A DNA stretch of 64,000 bases, from contig NZ_JAAKDW010000008.1 in the NCBI RefSeq assembly GCF_011038845.1, positions 62,001 through 126,000 on the forward strand, in the 5' to 3' direction. The position numbers and the translations under genes were made by a program. Positions 18,151 through 27,871 of this stretch are shown in pieces (positions within the stretch are counted from its first letter, which is position 1; each line of letters opens with the position of its first letter). Source of the stretch: Enterococcus sp. ZJ1622. Its GTDB lineage: Bacteria; Bacillota; Bacilli; Lactobacillales; Enterococcaceae. The notes under the pieces were generated by a model. It saw nothing but the letters and a program-made list of their open reading frames with translations. It ran no database searches and was not told where the DNA came from.

Positions 18151-18933
18151 TTAAACCTTCGTCCATTCATCCATGGATTTTCCGCGTTCGTCTACTAATT
18201 CCAACCAGCTGTTCGTTCCGCCGAAATAAAGAAGGAGACTGGCTTCATTCACACTTTTTACGATGATGTCATCCGTCGTTGTCGCACCAGAGATTTTACC
18301 TTTGTGATCGTCTCGAAGTTTTTCGCCGTATTTGGCTGCATAGCCCAATGATCCGTCTTTATTCAATGGTGCATCTTTCAGTAGTTTCGCTCCTCGTTTG
18401 ATCAGCATCTCATTTCTGCTGATCCAGTAAAGTGTTGCTTGGCTTCCTCTGAAATTGACCGTGAAGGGGATTTCGCTCACTTCTTTTGTCCAGCGATGCC
18501 GAGCTTTCGCTGGTTTCTTTTTTGATTTTTCGGTACTGCTTAGTTCAGGTCGAGTGAGCAGATAACCGAATGCGTTCAGCACGGCCGTCAGTTTTTCCGA
18601 TTCTTCTGTCAATTGTTTCCTGATATTCTCAGGAATAGCTGGCAAAGGATCTTTTTCGATGGTCATTGCTGCTTCTTCTGCTTGCTCAATGAGTAGATAC
18701 ATCAGATGATCGGCTTCTATATCCCAAGGAAGCTGGACCATGATCACGGTATCCTTTGTTTTGGGACGAACTGTTTTTCCGATTCCGGTACATACTCTCT
18801 GGCTGTAAAAAAGATAAAAAGCATTCTCAGCAAGTTCTGGGACGGTATGACTGATCAGCAGCGTTTCTTTTGACTGTTCAAGTTCGATTTTCACTGTTTC
18901 TGGCGTAAGCGTGGTGTGGAAGCTGATTTCCAT
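18151..18933 (-). CDS. Conserved hypothetical protein, 260 residues
   Basis: I do not recognise this protein. It has no signal peptide or membrane helix. The first 100 residues are mixed alpha/beta (ISFHTTLTPETVKIELEQS); residues about 100-155 are helical and end in a Lys/Arg-rich stretch (STEKSKKKPAKARHRW). The rest is beta-rich, with IPFTVNFRGSQATLYWISR and TTDDIIVKSVNEASLLLYFGG. The basic linker before a beta domain could bind nucleic acid or be a flexible hinge. AGGAGG precedes both a GTG at 18936 and the ATG at 18933; the choice changes one residue. It stands alone on the minus strand between DUF1831 and an MFS gene. Confidence 0.6.
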   Translation of the reverse strand: MEISFHTTLTPETVKIELEQSKETLLISHTVPELAENAFYLFYSQRVCTGIGKTVRPKTKDTVIMVQLPWDIEADHLMYLLIEQAEEAAMTIEKDPLPAIPENIRKQLTEESEKLTAVLNAFGYLLTRPELSSTEKSKKKPAKARHRWTKEVSEIPFTVNFRGSQATLYWISRNEMLIKRGAKLLKDAPLNKDGSLGYAAKYGEKLRDDHKGKISGATTTDDIIVKSVNEASLLLYFGGTNSWLELVDERGKSMDEWTKV

Positions 18934-19114
18934 CACTGATACACCTCCTGTTTTTTCTTAGTGTAGCATTGTTTGCTGCTTTTTACCGCTTGTTTTGCTT
19001 GGTGAATGAAACAGCAAATATATAACAGTGGTATTTGAACAAACAGCTAGGTTTCAAACAGAAAATCCAGTATAATTCTAGCTACGTAAGCGCTATAAGA
19101 AATGAGGAGAGCAT

Positions 19115-20398
19115 ATGGGAGAAGAAAAACAGCCGATCTTACATTGGCGTAAAAATATCAATTTATTTTTGACTGGTCAGTTTTTGTCCGGGATCACAAG
19201 TATGATCGTGCAGTACGCAATCATCTGGTATTTGACGAAAGAAACGGGATCAGCAACGATTTTGAGTTTTGCCACATTATTAGGGATGATCCCGATGGTT
19301 CTTTTGAGTCCGTTTGCCGGACCGCTAGTCGATCGCTGGGACAAAAAACGACTACTGATCCTGACAGATGTGATTGTGGCTTTGTTTGCAGTGATTTTAG
19401 TCATTGCCGGAACGATTGCCGCATCATTTCCTCTGTGGCTGGTATTCGTTTCTTTGTTCGTGCGAGCGATCGCACAAACTTTCCAGATGCCGACGATCCA
19501 ATCGATCTTGCCTACGATGGTCCCTGAAGAAGAATTGACCCGTATCAATGGGCAGTTGGGGATGGTCCAGTCGGCGAACTTCATCATCGCTCCCGCGTTA
19601 GGCGCATTCTTATTTTCGGTGATCCCGATCAATTGGCTGATCCTGCTCGATGTATTAGGTGCGATATTCGGTGTAGGGTTATTGATTTTCGTGACGATCC
19701 CTAAAGTAGTCTCGCAAGGAGAAACAGTTCACTTGCTTGCCGATACGAAATTCGGCGTAAAAAAATTATATGAGAATAAAGGGCTTTGGTATATCATGAT
19801 CAACGGAGCGGTGTTCACCTTGCTGTTCATGCCGGCTGCCAGTCTGTATCCTTTGATGACCATGGGCTATTTTGGTCAAAATGTCGGACAGGCAGGACTT
19901 GTCGAAGTGGTTTATTCGGTGGGGATGCTTGCAGGAGGAGCATTCATCGGATTTTTAGGGAACTGGAAAGATCGGATGAAGCCGATTTTTATGGCGTACT
20001 TGGTCGTCGGCGTGACGATCGGCGCAAGTGGCTTGCTGCCGGGAACCGCACAAGGATTCTTTTATTTCATTTTGCTGAATGCAGGTGCCGGTTTTGCGAC
20101 CCCTTATTTCAATACATTGCTGATGGCGATCATCCAGCAAAGCTATGAACCGAATATTTTAGGGCGCATCTTAGGAGTATTCAATTCTCTGATGACCTTG
20201 CCGGGACCGGTTGGCCTCATCTTTGCCGGACCATTGACCGATCGGATCGGTGTTGAGAAAATGTTCCTGATTGCAGGAGTCGGTACGTTATTATGTGGAC
20301 TTGCCTTGTTCTTGACACCGTCTGCGCGAAATTACGATAAGAAGCTGCAAGAACGATTGAGGCAAAAAAGGTCCGCAGAAGGGGATCAAACCGAGTAA
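19115..20398 (+). CDS. MFS exporter, DHA3 (macrolide-efflux-like) subgroup
   Basis: Membrane transporter of 427 residues with twelve predicted helices. The loop between helices 2 and 3 reads SPFAGPLVDRWDKKRLLILTD, the MFS signature as found in DHA3 proteins such as Mef-type macrolide exporters and EntS-like siderophore exporters. Expected role: proton-driven export of a small hydrophobic compound or metabolite. No regulator gene is adjacent and substrate cannot be told from sequence. ATG at 19115 follows GAGGAGAG; the gene lies 180 bases from the diverging hypothetical gene. Confidence 0.8.
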   Translation: MGEEKQPILHWRKNINLFLTGQFLSGITSMIVQYAIIWYLTKETGSATILSFATLLGMIPMVLLSPFAGPLVDRWDKKRLLILTDVIVALFAVILVIAGTIAASFPLWLVFVSLFVRAIAQTFQMPTIQSILPTMVPEEELTRINGQLGMVQSANFIIAPALGAFLFSVIPINWLILLDVLGAIFGVGLLIFVTIPKVVSQGETVHLLADTKFGVKKLYENKGLWYIMINGAVFTLLFMPAASLYPLMTMGYFGQNVGQAGLVEVVYSVGMLAGGAFIGFLGNWKDRMKPIFMAYLVVGVTIGASGLLPGTAQGFFYFILLNAGAGFATPYFNTLLMAIIQQSYEPNILGRILGVFNSLMTLPGPVGLIFAGPLTDRIGVEKMFLIAGVGTLLCGLALFLTPSARNYDKKLQERLRQKRSAEGDQTE

Positions 20399-20481
20399 AG
20401 TAGTAGGAGCAAGAGTCATGAGTTGCTTGCAGACCGGATTTTGTTTACGCTAGAAGAAAAGAAGAGCAAGAAGGGATAACG

Positions 20482-21069
20482 ATGAATTTTTTTATTAGTG
20501 ATATGCATTTTTTCCACGAACGACTCTTAGGAGAAAATGATTTTGCGCCAAGACCGTTCCAGACAGTTGAGGAGATGAACCAGCAGCTGATCACAAGCTG
20601 GAATGCGGTAGTGAAAGAAACCGACCACGTCTATCATTTAGGTGATCTGGCCATGCATCCGCAGTATGAGAAAGGCAGCGGAGATATCCTTGAGTTGGTG
20701 GCACAATTGAATGGAACGATCCATTTCATCAAAGGAAACCATGACAGTCGAGCGTTTTTCCGTTATTTAGAGAAACATGACCCTGGACTTTCTGATGGAC
20801 GTAACAAGTTTTATTTTTACGACGTAGGAGCGATCGTCAAATTCGATCATCAGCAATATTATCTGACCCATTATCCGATGCTGCTTGGTCCCAATGATAC
20901 GATCCGAAACCTTCACGGGCACATCCATCGCTACAGCGTGCCGATCGGAAACGATGTGAATGTTGGGGTAGATGCACCAGAACGAGCATTTCTAAAAGAA
21001 GAACTGCCATTCGGGACACCATTATCGGAGCAGCAGATCAAAGAAATCTATGAAGTGAAGAGGTTGTGA
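20482..21069 (+). CDS. Calcineurin-like metallophosphoesterase
   Basis: Cytoplasmic phosphoesterase of 195 residues. All dinuclear-metal motifs are present: SDMHFFHE (DxH), HLGDLAMH (GD), IKGNHDSR (GNHD), YLTHYP (H) and LHGHIHRY (GHxH). The small single-domain form resembles phosphodiesterases acting on nucleotides or 2',3'-cyclic phosphates; substrate unknown. The last two codons and the stop (AGG TTG TGA) coincide with the outer end of a truncated repeat unit, so the gene's 3' end may have been set by repeat insertion. Confidence 0.85.
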   Translation: MNFFISDMHFFHERLLGENDFAPRPFQTVEEMNQQLITSWNAVVKETDHVYHLGDLAMHPQYEKGSGDILELVAQLNGTIHFIKGNHDSRAFFRYLEKHDPGLSDGRNKFYFYDVGAIVKFDHQQYYLTHYPMLLGPNDTIRNLHGHIHRYSVPIGNDVNVGVDAPERAFLKEELPFGTPLSEQQIKEIYEVKRL

Positions 21070-21133
21070 GCCTGCCGTCCAACTCCGCGTTACAAGGAAG
21101 AAGATGGAAAAACAGTTCTCCGCATTTTATAAA
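21060..21133 (-). repeat. Truncated repeat unit (TGCCGT type) overlapping a stop codon
   Basis: The sequence from AGGTTGTGAGCCTGCCGT onwards parallels the left 70 bases of the complete units at 24730 and 61119 (GAGGTTGTGA.CCTGCCGTTTAACTC, then a CAGCTTCTC-like centre). The distal half is missing. It provides the TGA stop of the upstream phosphoesterase. Confidence 0.65.
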
Positions 21134-21156
21134 ATAATTGAAGTATCTGATTTTCA

Positions 21157-21211
21157 AAAAAAGTATAAAAAGTCGCGCCGAAAAGGGTACGACTTTTTAT
21201 ACTTTTTTTAG
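21157..21211. terminator. Bidirectional terminator
   Basis: AAAAAAGTATAAAAAGTCG pairs perfectly with CGACTTTTTATACTTTTTT around a 14-base loop. It lies between the phosphoesterase (+) and the broken secreted-protein gene (-). Confidence 0.85.
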
Positions 21212-21239
21212 TAATGCATTCATATTCGATCAAGAGGAA

Positions 21240-21730
21240 CTACAAAATACAGTATACGAATTTTCCTTGATCATTGACTGCTTTTCTGACAGTTGCAGTA
21301 CCGTTATTCAGTTTTCTGAGATCATTGTCTATATCATTGGAATAAACGATCAGGGTTTTTTCTTTCGTGTACTGATTGAGCCAGTCGATCACATAATCCA
21401 CCGATTGATTCACGCCGATATGATAGAAATAATTCCCATAAATCGCTTTTGCTTCATCCGTCATCGTGAAATCGTGATTGAAGCCATAACCGTTTCTTGC
21501 AGAAGCAGCATTCATGAACGAACCGTGAATCCTTAAAATAGATGATTGTAATAATTCGAGGTGAATTCTTCAAATGTCTGATCAAAGGAAGCGTATTTAT
21601 TTTTGAATTCTTCATAATACTCCTCCAATATCTGCTGGGTATCTGTATCAGCATGTACAGTAGTGATTGGGATGGCAAATGCGACGGCGAGTAAACAGGT
21701 AGTCAGAAGCAATTTAATTTTTGATTTCAA
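21240..21730 (-). pseudogene. Frameshifted small secreted protein
   Basis: Two minus-strand frames look like one broken gene. The first (21533-21730) has a clear signal peptide ending near VHADTDTQQ and about 40 mature residues ending EFTSNYYNHLF. The second (21240-21515 and upstream in frame) reads LQSSILRIHGSFMNAAS before its ATG and continues to KFVYCIL. A single-base shift around 21545-21570 would join them into a secreted protein of about 160 residues. The second part has no ribosome site of its own. I do not recognise the product. A short natural gene plus an unrelated frame is the alternative. Confidence 0.6.
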
Positions 21731-22135
21731 TGTAATCCCTCCTTGTTTTATGCTAAAATAATAACATATGAATAAGTATGATGATAGCTTAAAAATAAAA
21801 TATATTGGTTATTTAATCTAGGCGTATATTGCACATAACACCAAAGAGTAAAATCAGCTATATCGATGATTGAGAACTGTTATCTTTAATGGAATAATTA
21901 GCGGTTAACTTAGGCTTTTTACGAATAAAATCAAAGATGTTATATTTTATTTGGGGTTAGATAGTCTACAGAAAATACAATTTATTGGTAGGGATAAGTA
22001 TTGAATAGGCGTGTTGATTTGTATATCTATTTGTTTTATTACGTTATTATATTTTTTATTTGTTTATTTTTAAATAACAAATTGTGAGATTTTTGTTTAG
22101 AGTTTTTTTGAAGATAGACAAGTATCAATCAATTA
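21731..22135. other. AT-rich intergenic stretch, no gene seen
   Basis: Visibly more AT-rich than the surrounding coding DNA, with no frame that has a ribosome site and no clear RNA or repeat. It begins the AT-rich segment that carries the small membrane proteins. Confidence 0.6.
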
Positions 22136-22151
22136 GAAAGGAGATGTGTGA

Positions 22152-22346
22152 ATGTTACCATTAAAAAGTAAGACGTGTACGATCATTTCAATAAGTTTGT
22201 TGTCGATTTGTTTCATTTCAGCTAGTTTTTATTTTCATCCTTCTATAGAAAATAATCTTCAGTTCTTAGTGTTCATAATATTTTGTTGTTGGAGTACTGG
22301 CGGTTTGAGTTTGGTTTTTTCGACAAAGATCAAGTCCGTGAAGTGA
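22152..22346 (+). CDS. Small two-helix membrane protein, first paralogue
   Basis: Protein of 64 residues with two membrane helices (about 10-29 and 37-57) and a basic tail. AAAGGAG precedes the ATG. It is paralogous to the 65-residue protein at 22474: both begin ML, then a short basic stretch with SK, and share a CCW.TGG / CWILSG motif followed by LSLVFS / ISLAFS. I do not recognise the family. Such short paired membrane proteins occur as immunity proteins or as subunits of small exporters, but nothing here proves either. Confidence 0.55.
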   Translation: MLPLKSKTCTIISISLLSICFISASFYFHPSIENNLQFLVFIIFCCWSTGGLSLVFSTKIKSVK

Positions 22347-22473
22347 AGATGGCTGTTGTTAGTTATCAATTATCTATTTGCTACATATTTTAATGTTTTC
22401 CAATTTCTATTTATTTTGTTTCAAACTTTTTGAAGTCAGCAATGAAGCAAACAATTAAAAAGGAGCGAGTTGG

Positions 22474-22671
22474 ATGTTGTCAATAGAAAGTAAGAAAAGT
22501 AAGTGGGTATCGGTGGTTCTGTTAGTATTCTGTATGATTTTGCTCAGCAGTCATTTGTATATTCGTCATGAAGTGATAGGGTTTCTAATTGTCCAGTATT
22601 CATGTTGGATTTTAAGTGGTATCAGTCTAGCTTTTTCAAGAAGAATGGGTTCCCAAAAAGTAAATGGCTAG
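22474..22671 (+). CDS. Small two-helix membrane protein, second paralogue
   Basis: Protein of 65 residues, paralogue of the preceding gene, with helices at about 11-28 and 36-55. AAGGAG lies before the ATG. Its TAG stop overlaps the GTG start of the next frame by one base, suggesting translational coupling, or that both once formed a single protein. Confidence 0.55.
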   Translation: MLSIESKKSKWVSVVLLVFCMILLSSHLYIRHEVIGFLIVQYSCWILSGISLAFSRRMGSQKVNG

Positions 22672-23090
22672 TGATTGCTCTTCATTTTCTTTTGACTTGC
22701 GGAGTAGGGCTTTTTTTCATCATCGGGTGGATCATCGGGTGGCTAAGTTTACCTAGGTGGGAGTTGTTGTTAGTATGTGTGTTGTATTTTGGAGCAGTCG
22801 TAACATTAGATTATCAAAAAAAGAAAAAAACATTCTATCTGTTCGGTCTAGGTCTACCGATGTTGATATCGATCAGTTCGCTTATTTGGATCCATTACCT
22901 GTTGGCTTTCCATTTAAATACTATTAAATCTTGGCTTACTATCCCTTTGTTGCTTTTCATGATGATTTCTGGCTTGATGGGTCTGTATTTCTCTACAAAA
23001 CTCGAAGATAGTCGAATAAAATGGCTGCTTTTAGGAATGAACTATCTATTTGTTACTTATTACAATATTGTTCTATTGTTTTTCTTATGA
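22671..23090 (+). CDS. Hydrophobic membrane protein coupled to the preceding gene
   Basis: About 139 residues from the GTG at 22671, with four predicted helices and a KKKK loop between helices 2 and 3. The frame also runs back to an ATG at 22602 inside the previous gene, which has no ribosome site. The short stretch FFKKNGFPKSK in that upstream part comes from the DNA that encodes the end of the paralogue in the other frame. So either the two are coupled or a frameshift split one longer protein. Family not recognised. AT-rich codon use unlike neighbouring housekeeping genes. Confidence 0.5.
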   Translation: MIALHFLLTCGVGLFFIIGWIIGWLSLPRWELLLVCVLYFGAVVTLDYQKKKKTFYLFGLGLPMLISISSLIWIHYLLAFHLNTIKSWLTIPLLLFMMISGLMGLYFSTKLEDSRIKWLLLGMNYLFVTYYNIVLLFFL

Positions 23091-23281
23091 ATCAAAAGCC
23101 GCTGTTCGCTTGTGATCCCAGGAATCATTGGAGTAGGTGGAAAACGATGTCTTTTTCTTCTACTATGTTATGTATTCGAACTCTGAGAATTAAGGGGTGA
23201 AATTTTCAGAAATATGACGTATAATGTAAAATACTGAAAAGTTGCGACCTTCAACTCGTAGATGTTTCAGAATCTAATTGA

Positions 23282-24418
<1,137 letters not shown>

Positions 24419-24450
24419 TCATTGATCACCAAAAATGACGAACGATATCA

Positions 24451-24513
24451 AACAGCTAAGACAAGTAAAAAGAAATGTATTTTTCTTTTGAACGTCTTGG
24501 CTGTTTTTTTGTA
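24451..24513 (+). terminator. Terminator of mnmA
   Basis: ACAGCTAAGAC pairs with GTCTTGGCTGT, with an inner AAAAAGAAA / TTTTTCTTTT stem, then T7. Confidence 0.8.
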
Positions 24514-24609
24514 CAAAAAAACAATAATTGATTTTTATTCATTTTCACCTTGAAAAAACGAATAAAAAGGCGCATAATATTCGTTAATCTGAATAAGTAT
24601 ATATTTAGA

Positions 24610-25217
24610 AAGGCTGTGAGAGAGATGTTCAGCCTTGAGCGATAAGAAGCGATTTTGAAAAATAGCTTCCCATATTTTACAAAATCGTGCCTTATTGCCG
24701 ATAGGCTGTCTCTTGAACACCGTGAATCAGAGGTTGTGAGCCTGCCGTTTAACTCTGAGGCCAGCTTCTCATGTTTTGTGAATATTGTGACTTGTGCCCG
24801 AGGAGTTGGCAGGAGAACACCGTTTGGTGGAGAGGTTGTGACAGAAGTGGGAAGCTTCAAGAAATAAGAAGGAATTTACGAAATTTGCTTCTCAACTTTT
24901 TGTAAAATTTCGGCTTATTTCCGAAGAAGCTACTTCTGGAACACCGTTTAGTGGAGAGGTTGTGACAACTACGTTCTGCTTTAAGGAATAAGGACACTGA
25001 ACAGAAAATAGCTCCTCATATTTTCTTGTTCAGTGAACTTATTGCCGAGAAGCAGCAGTTGGAACACCATTTATATCAAGAGGTTGTAAAAAAGCTGCCC
25101 TGCATCAAGTAATAAGAACAGCCAAACAAAAATAGCTCTCCATATTTTTCGTTTGGTTGGGCTTATTACCGTAGATGCAAGCTTTTGAACACCATTTATT
25201 CGAAAAAAGGAGGACGA
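24610..25217 (-). repeat. Five-unit modular repeat array
   Basis: Reading left to right the units are in reverse orientation, opening GAGGTTGTGA and closing GAACACCGTT or GAACACCATT. They are: 24610-24721 (AGCCTTGAG / CCGATAGGCT type), 24730-24826 (TGCCGTTTAACTC / GAGTTGGCAGG type, inner part shortened), 24831-24950 (AAGTGGGAAGC / GCTACTTC type), 24954-25072 (AACTACGTTCTGC / GCAGCAGTT type) and 25080-25197 (AAGCTGCCCTGCATC / GATGCAAGCTT type). The right end reads TTTATTCGAAAAAAGGAGG, the mirror of the T-tract/CGAATAAA junction seen at other loci, but the leading hairpin is missing. No gene is present in the array; frames inside it are by-products. Confidence 0.85.
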
Positions 25218-25260
25218 CATATTTTTCAAGCAAACAATCAATCGAAAAGGTGTGAGGTAA

Positions 25261-26682
25261 ATGGAACAAAAGAAAACAGGTATCAGTAAGTGGGGATTAG
25301 TTGCACTGGTCGTAAGTTCATCGATCGGCAGCGGCGTGTTTGGGATCACGAGTGATTTAGCGAATGCGGCAGCGCCAGGCCCCGCGATTCTTTCTTGGCT
25401 CATCGTAGGGATCGGGATCTTGGCTTTAGTGTTGTCGCTGAATCATCTGGGCGAAAAGAGACCGGATTTGGACGGTGGGATTTTTGGGTACGCAGAAGCG
25501 TCGTTTGGTACATTGGGCGGTTTCATCAGCGGCTGGGGATATTGGCTTTCGGCATGGCTTGGGAATGTCGCTTTTGCAACGATGCTGATGAGTGCGATGG
25601 GTGAGTTTTTTCCTTTATTCAAAGGCGGACAAAACATCCCTTCGATTCTATTCGCAAGTATTTTTATTTGGGGATTGACTTTATTAGTAAATAACGGGAT
25701 CGAAGGCGCGAGTGTGATCAACACGATCGTGACGATCTGTAAATTAGTACCATTATTCTTATTTTTAGTTTTTGCCATTATTGCGTTTAAAGCAAATATT
25801 TTCACAGCCGATTTTTGGGGAAATGTATCAGCAAATCTTGCACAAGATCCCAAGAATCAGTTAAGCATCTGGACACAGATCAAAGGCTGTCTGATGGTCA
25901 TGATGTGGGTATTTGTCGGGATTGAAGGCGCAAGCGTCTTAGCGAATCGGGCCAAAAAACGGTCACAAGCGCAGCAAGCTTCCATTATCGGGCTTTTCTG
26001 CTTGCTATTCATCTATATCTTAGCTTCTCTTCTTCCATATGGTGTTTTGTCCCAAAGTGAATTAGCAACGATCTCCCAGCCTGCGATGGCTAATATTCTG
26101 AAGGGAATCGTAGGAAACTGGGGTGCAGCGCTGATCAATATCGGGTTGATCATTTCGATCATCGGTTCATGGCTTTCTTGGACGATGCTGCCAGCAGAAA
26201 CAACGATGCTGATGGCAAGAGATGGCTTGCTTCCGAAAAGCTGGGGAAAAGCCAACCGAAAAAAAGCGCCGACGTATTCACTCGTCATCACAGCTGTGTT
26301 GACAAATCTGTTTTTACTGACCTTTTTAGTAACAGACTATGCGTATCAATTTGCGTATTCATTATGTACGGCTGCGATCTTGATCTGTTATCTACTGGTC
26401 GGAATCTATCAAGTCCAGTTTTCTTTAACTGAAAAAAACAGCAAGCAAGTCGTGATCGGTGTCATTACTGTCGCTTTTGAGCTGATGGGGATCATTCTAG
26501 CAGGATTTTCCTATGTGCTGTTGTGCAGTATCGCCTATATACCGGGATTTTATTTTTACTGGGTCGCTTGTCGAGAAACGGGGCATCAAATCACTGGAAA
26601 AGAAAAGGTCATGATCACAGTCATCAGTATCGCGGCAGTGATTTCGATCGCATTGCTTGCAACTGGAACGATTCAAATCTGA
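25261..26682 (+). CDS. arcD: Basic amino acid antiporter (ArcD-type, APA family)
   Basis: Permease of 473 residues with about twelve helices. The first helix motif SSIGSGVFGITSDLA and the following GPAILSWLIVGIGIL, then GGIFGYAEASFGTLGGF, are characteristic of the basic amino acid/polyamine antiporter family that includes arginine/ornithine exchangers. It is followed after 13 bases by an aminotransferase of the ArcT type, a pairing known from arginine deiminase clusters, although arcABC are absent here. Exchange of arginine with ornithine or a related amino acid is likely, not proven. The ATG at 25261 comes after GTGAGGTAA; the reverse-oriented repeat array lies directly upstream. Confidence 0.75.
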   Translation: MEQKKTGISKWGLVALVVSSSIGSGVFGITSDLANAAAPGPAILSWLIVGIGILALVLSLNHLGEKRPDLDGGIFGYAEASFGTLGGFISGWGYWLSAWLGNVAFATMLMSAMGEFFPLFKGGQNIPSILFASIFIWGLTLLVNNGIEGASVINTIVTICKLVPLFLFLVFAIIAFKANIFTADFWGNVSANLAQDPKNQLSIWTQIKGCLMVMMWVFVGIEGASVLANRAKKRSQAQQASIIGLFCLLFIYILASLLPYGVLSQSELATISQPAMANILKGIVGNWGAALINIGLIISIIGSWLSWTMLPAETTMLMARDGLLPKSWGKANRKKAPTYSLVITAVLTNLFLLTFLVTDYAYQFAYSLCTAAILICYLLVGIYQVQFSLTEKNSKQVVIGVITVAFELMGIILAGFSYVLLCSIAYIPGFYFYWVACRETGHQITGKEKVMITVISIAAVISIALLATGTIQI

Positions 26683-26695
26683 GGAGGACGAGAAC

Positions 26696-27811
26696 ATGGA
26701 AATCGCAAATTTTGGTGTAGAAGAATGGTTGAATAAATGGGAAAAGCAAGCAGTCTACGATATTGCGCAAAGCTCGATCGAAGCACTGACATTAGAGGAG
26801 TTGATTGGACTGGACGGGACAACGGTCGAAACCTTTTTTGGAGAGCGCCGTCAGATGCCATTGGATTATGGCTGGATCGAAGGATCGGATGCATTTAAAG
26901 AAGAAGTGGCTTCGTTATATCAAAATATCACACCAGAAAATATCTTACAAACAAATGGTGCAACTGGCGCAAATCTGCTATCGCTCTATGCGTTGATCGA
27001 ACCAGAAGATCATGTGATCTCGATGCTGCCCACTTACCAGCAATTATATGATATTCCGAAATCTCTAGGAGCAGTAGTCGACTTTGTCCACTTGAAAGAA
27101 GACGATTGGCGATTTGATTTAGAACAACTGTCAGCTCTAGTCAAACCTGAGACAAAAATGATCTGTTTGAATAGTGCGAATAACCCTACAGGTACGTTAC
27201 TTGATCGAAAGACACTAGAAAAAATCGCAGAAATCGCACGTACGGTTGACGCATATGTCTTAGTAGACGAAGTTTATGCACCATTGACAGCTGACGGCGA
27301 ATTCGTATCGATCGTAGATGTCTATGAAAAAGGCATCGCGACCAATTCACTTTCCAAAACATATTCGGTTCCCGGGATACGAATCGGCTGGACCGCTGCT
27401 AGTTCCGAATTAACAGAATTATTCCGGAAATATCGGGATTACACGATGATCTGCGGTGGGGTGTTAGCAGATGATTTAGCTGTCCATGTGTTGAAAAATA
27501 AGGACAAGATCGTTGCCCGCAATAAAAAAATCGTTTCTGAGAATCTTGCGATATTAAAAGAATGGGTCCTAAATGAACCAAAAGTCGAACTAGTGATGCC
27601 TAATTACGTATCTACTTCCTTTATCAAATTAGCGATCAAAGAAGATGATCGAGTATTCTGCTCTGAATTATTAAAAGAAACGGGAGTGCTGCTTGTACCC
27701 GGCAGTGCCTTTGACTTGCCGCAACACGCGCGTCTAGGGTACTGCTGTAAAAAAGAGACCTTGGAAAAGGGATTATCTCTCTTATCTGAATTCTTGAAAA
27801 AACAGGCCTAA
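26696..27811 (+). CDS. arcT: Class I/II aminotransferase (ArcT-like)
   Basis: PLP enzyme of 371 residues. Seen: NSANNPTGTLL (substrate/PLP Asn), VLVDEVYAPL (PLP Asp) and SLSKTYSVPGIRIGW with the PLP lysine. It resembles ArcT-type transaminases found with arcD and, more distantly, capreomycidine-synthase-like enzymes. The start is the ATG at 26696 behind GGAGG; a longer frame from 26657 overlaps arcD. It probably acts on arginine, ornithine or a derived amino acid brought by the upstream antiporter; this is inferred from context. Confidence 0.7.
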   Translation: MEIANFGVEEWLNKWEKQAVYDIAQSSIEALTLEELIGLDGTTVETFFGERRQMPLDYGWIEGSDAFKEEVASLYQNITPENILQTNGATGANLLSLYALIEPEDHVISMLPTYQQLYDIPKSLGAVVDFVHLKEDDWRFDLEQLSALVKPETKMICLNSANNPTGTLLDRKTLEKIAEIARTVDAYVLVDEVYAPLTADGEFVSIVDVYEKGIATNSLSKTYSVPGIRIGWTAASSELTELFRKYRDYTMICGGVLADDLAVHVLKNKDKIVARNKKIVSENLAILKEWVLNEPKVELVMPNYVSTSFIKLAIKEDDRVFCSELLKETGVLLVPGSAFDLPQHARLGYCCKKETLEKGLSLLSEFLKKQA

Positions 27812-27814
27812 ACA

Positions 27815-27863
27815 AAAACACTGCGTGAACAGTTGTCACAGAACTGTTCTTGCAGTGTTTTTC
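27815..27863. terminator. Bidirectional terminator
   Basis: AAAACACTGC and GAACAGTT pair with AACTGTTC and GCAGTGTTTT, T-rich on both strands; it serves arcT (+) and the converging MFS gene (-). Confidence 0.85.
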
Positions 27864-27871
27864 ATTTATTC

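Noticed and set aside
24456-24867. Coding frames on both strands in the repeat array
   Set aside because: They follow repeat units, lack ribosome sites and resemble frames in other copies of the same repeats.
24610-25217. CRISPR array
   Set aside because: Units are palindromic, about 115 bp, with unit-specific arms; there are no short identical direct repeats with unique spacers and no cas gene.
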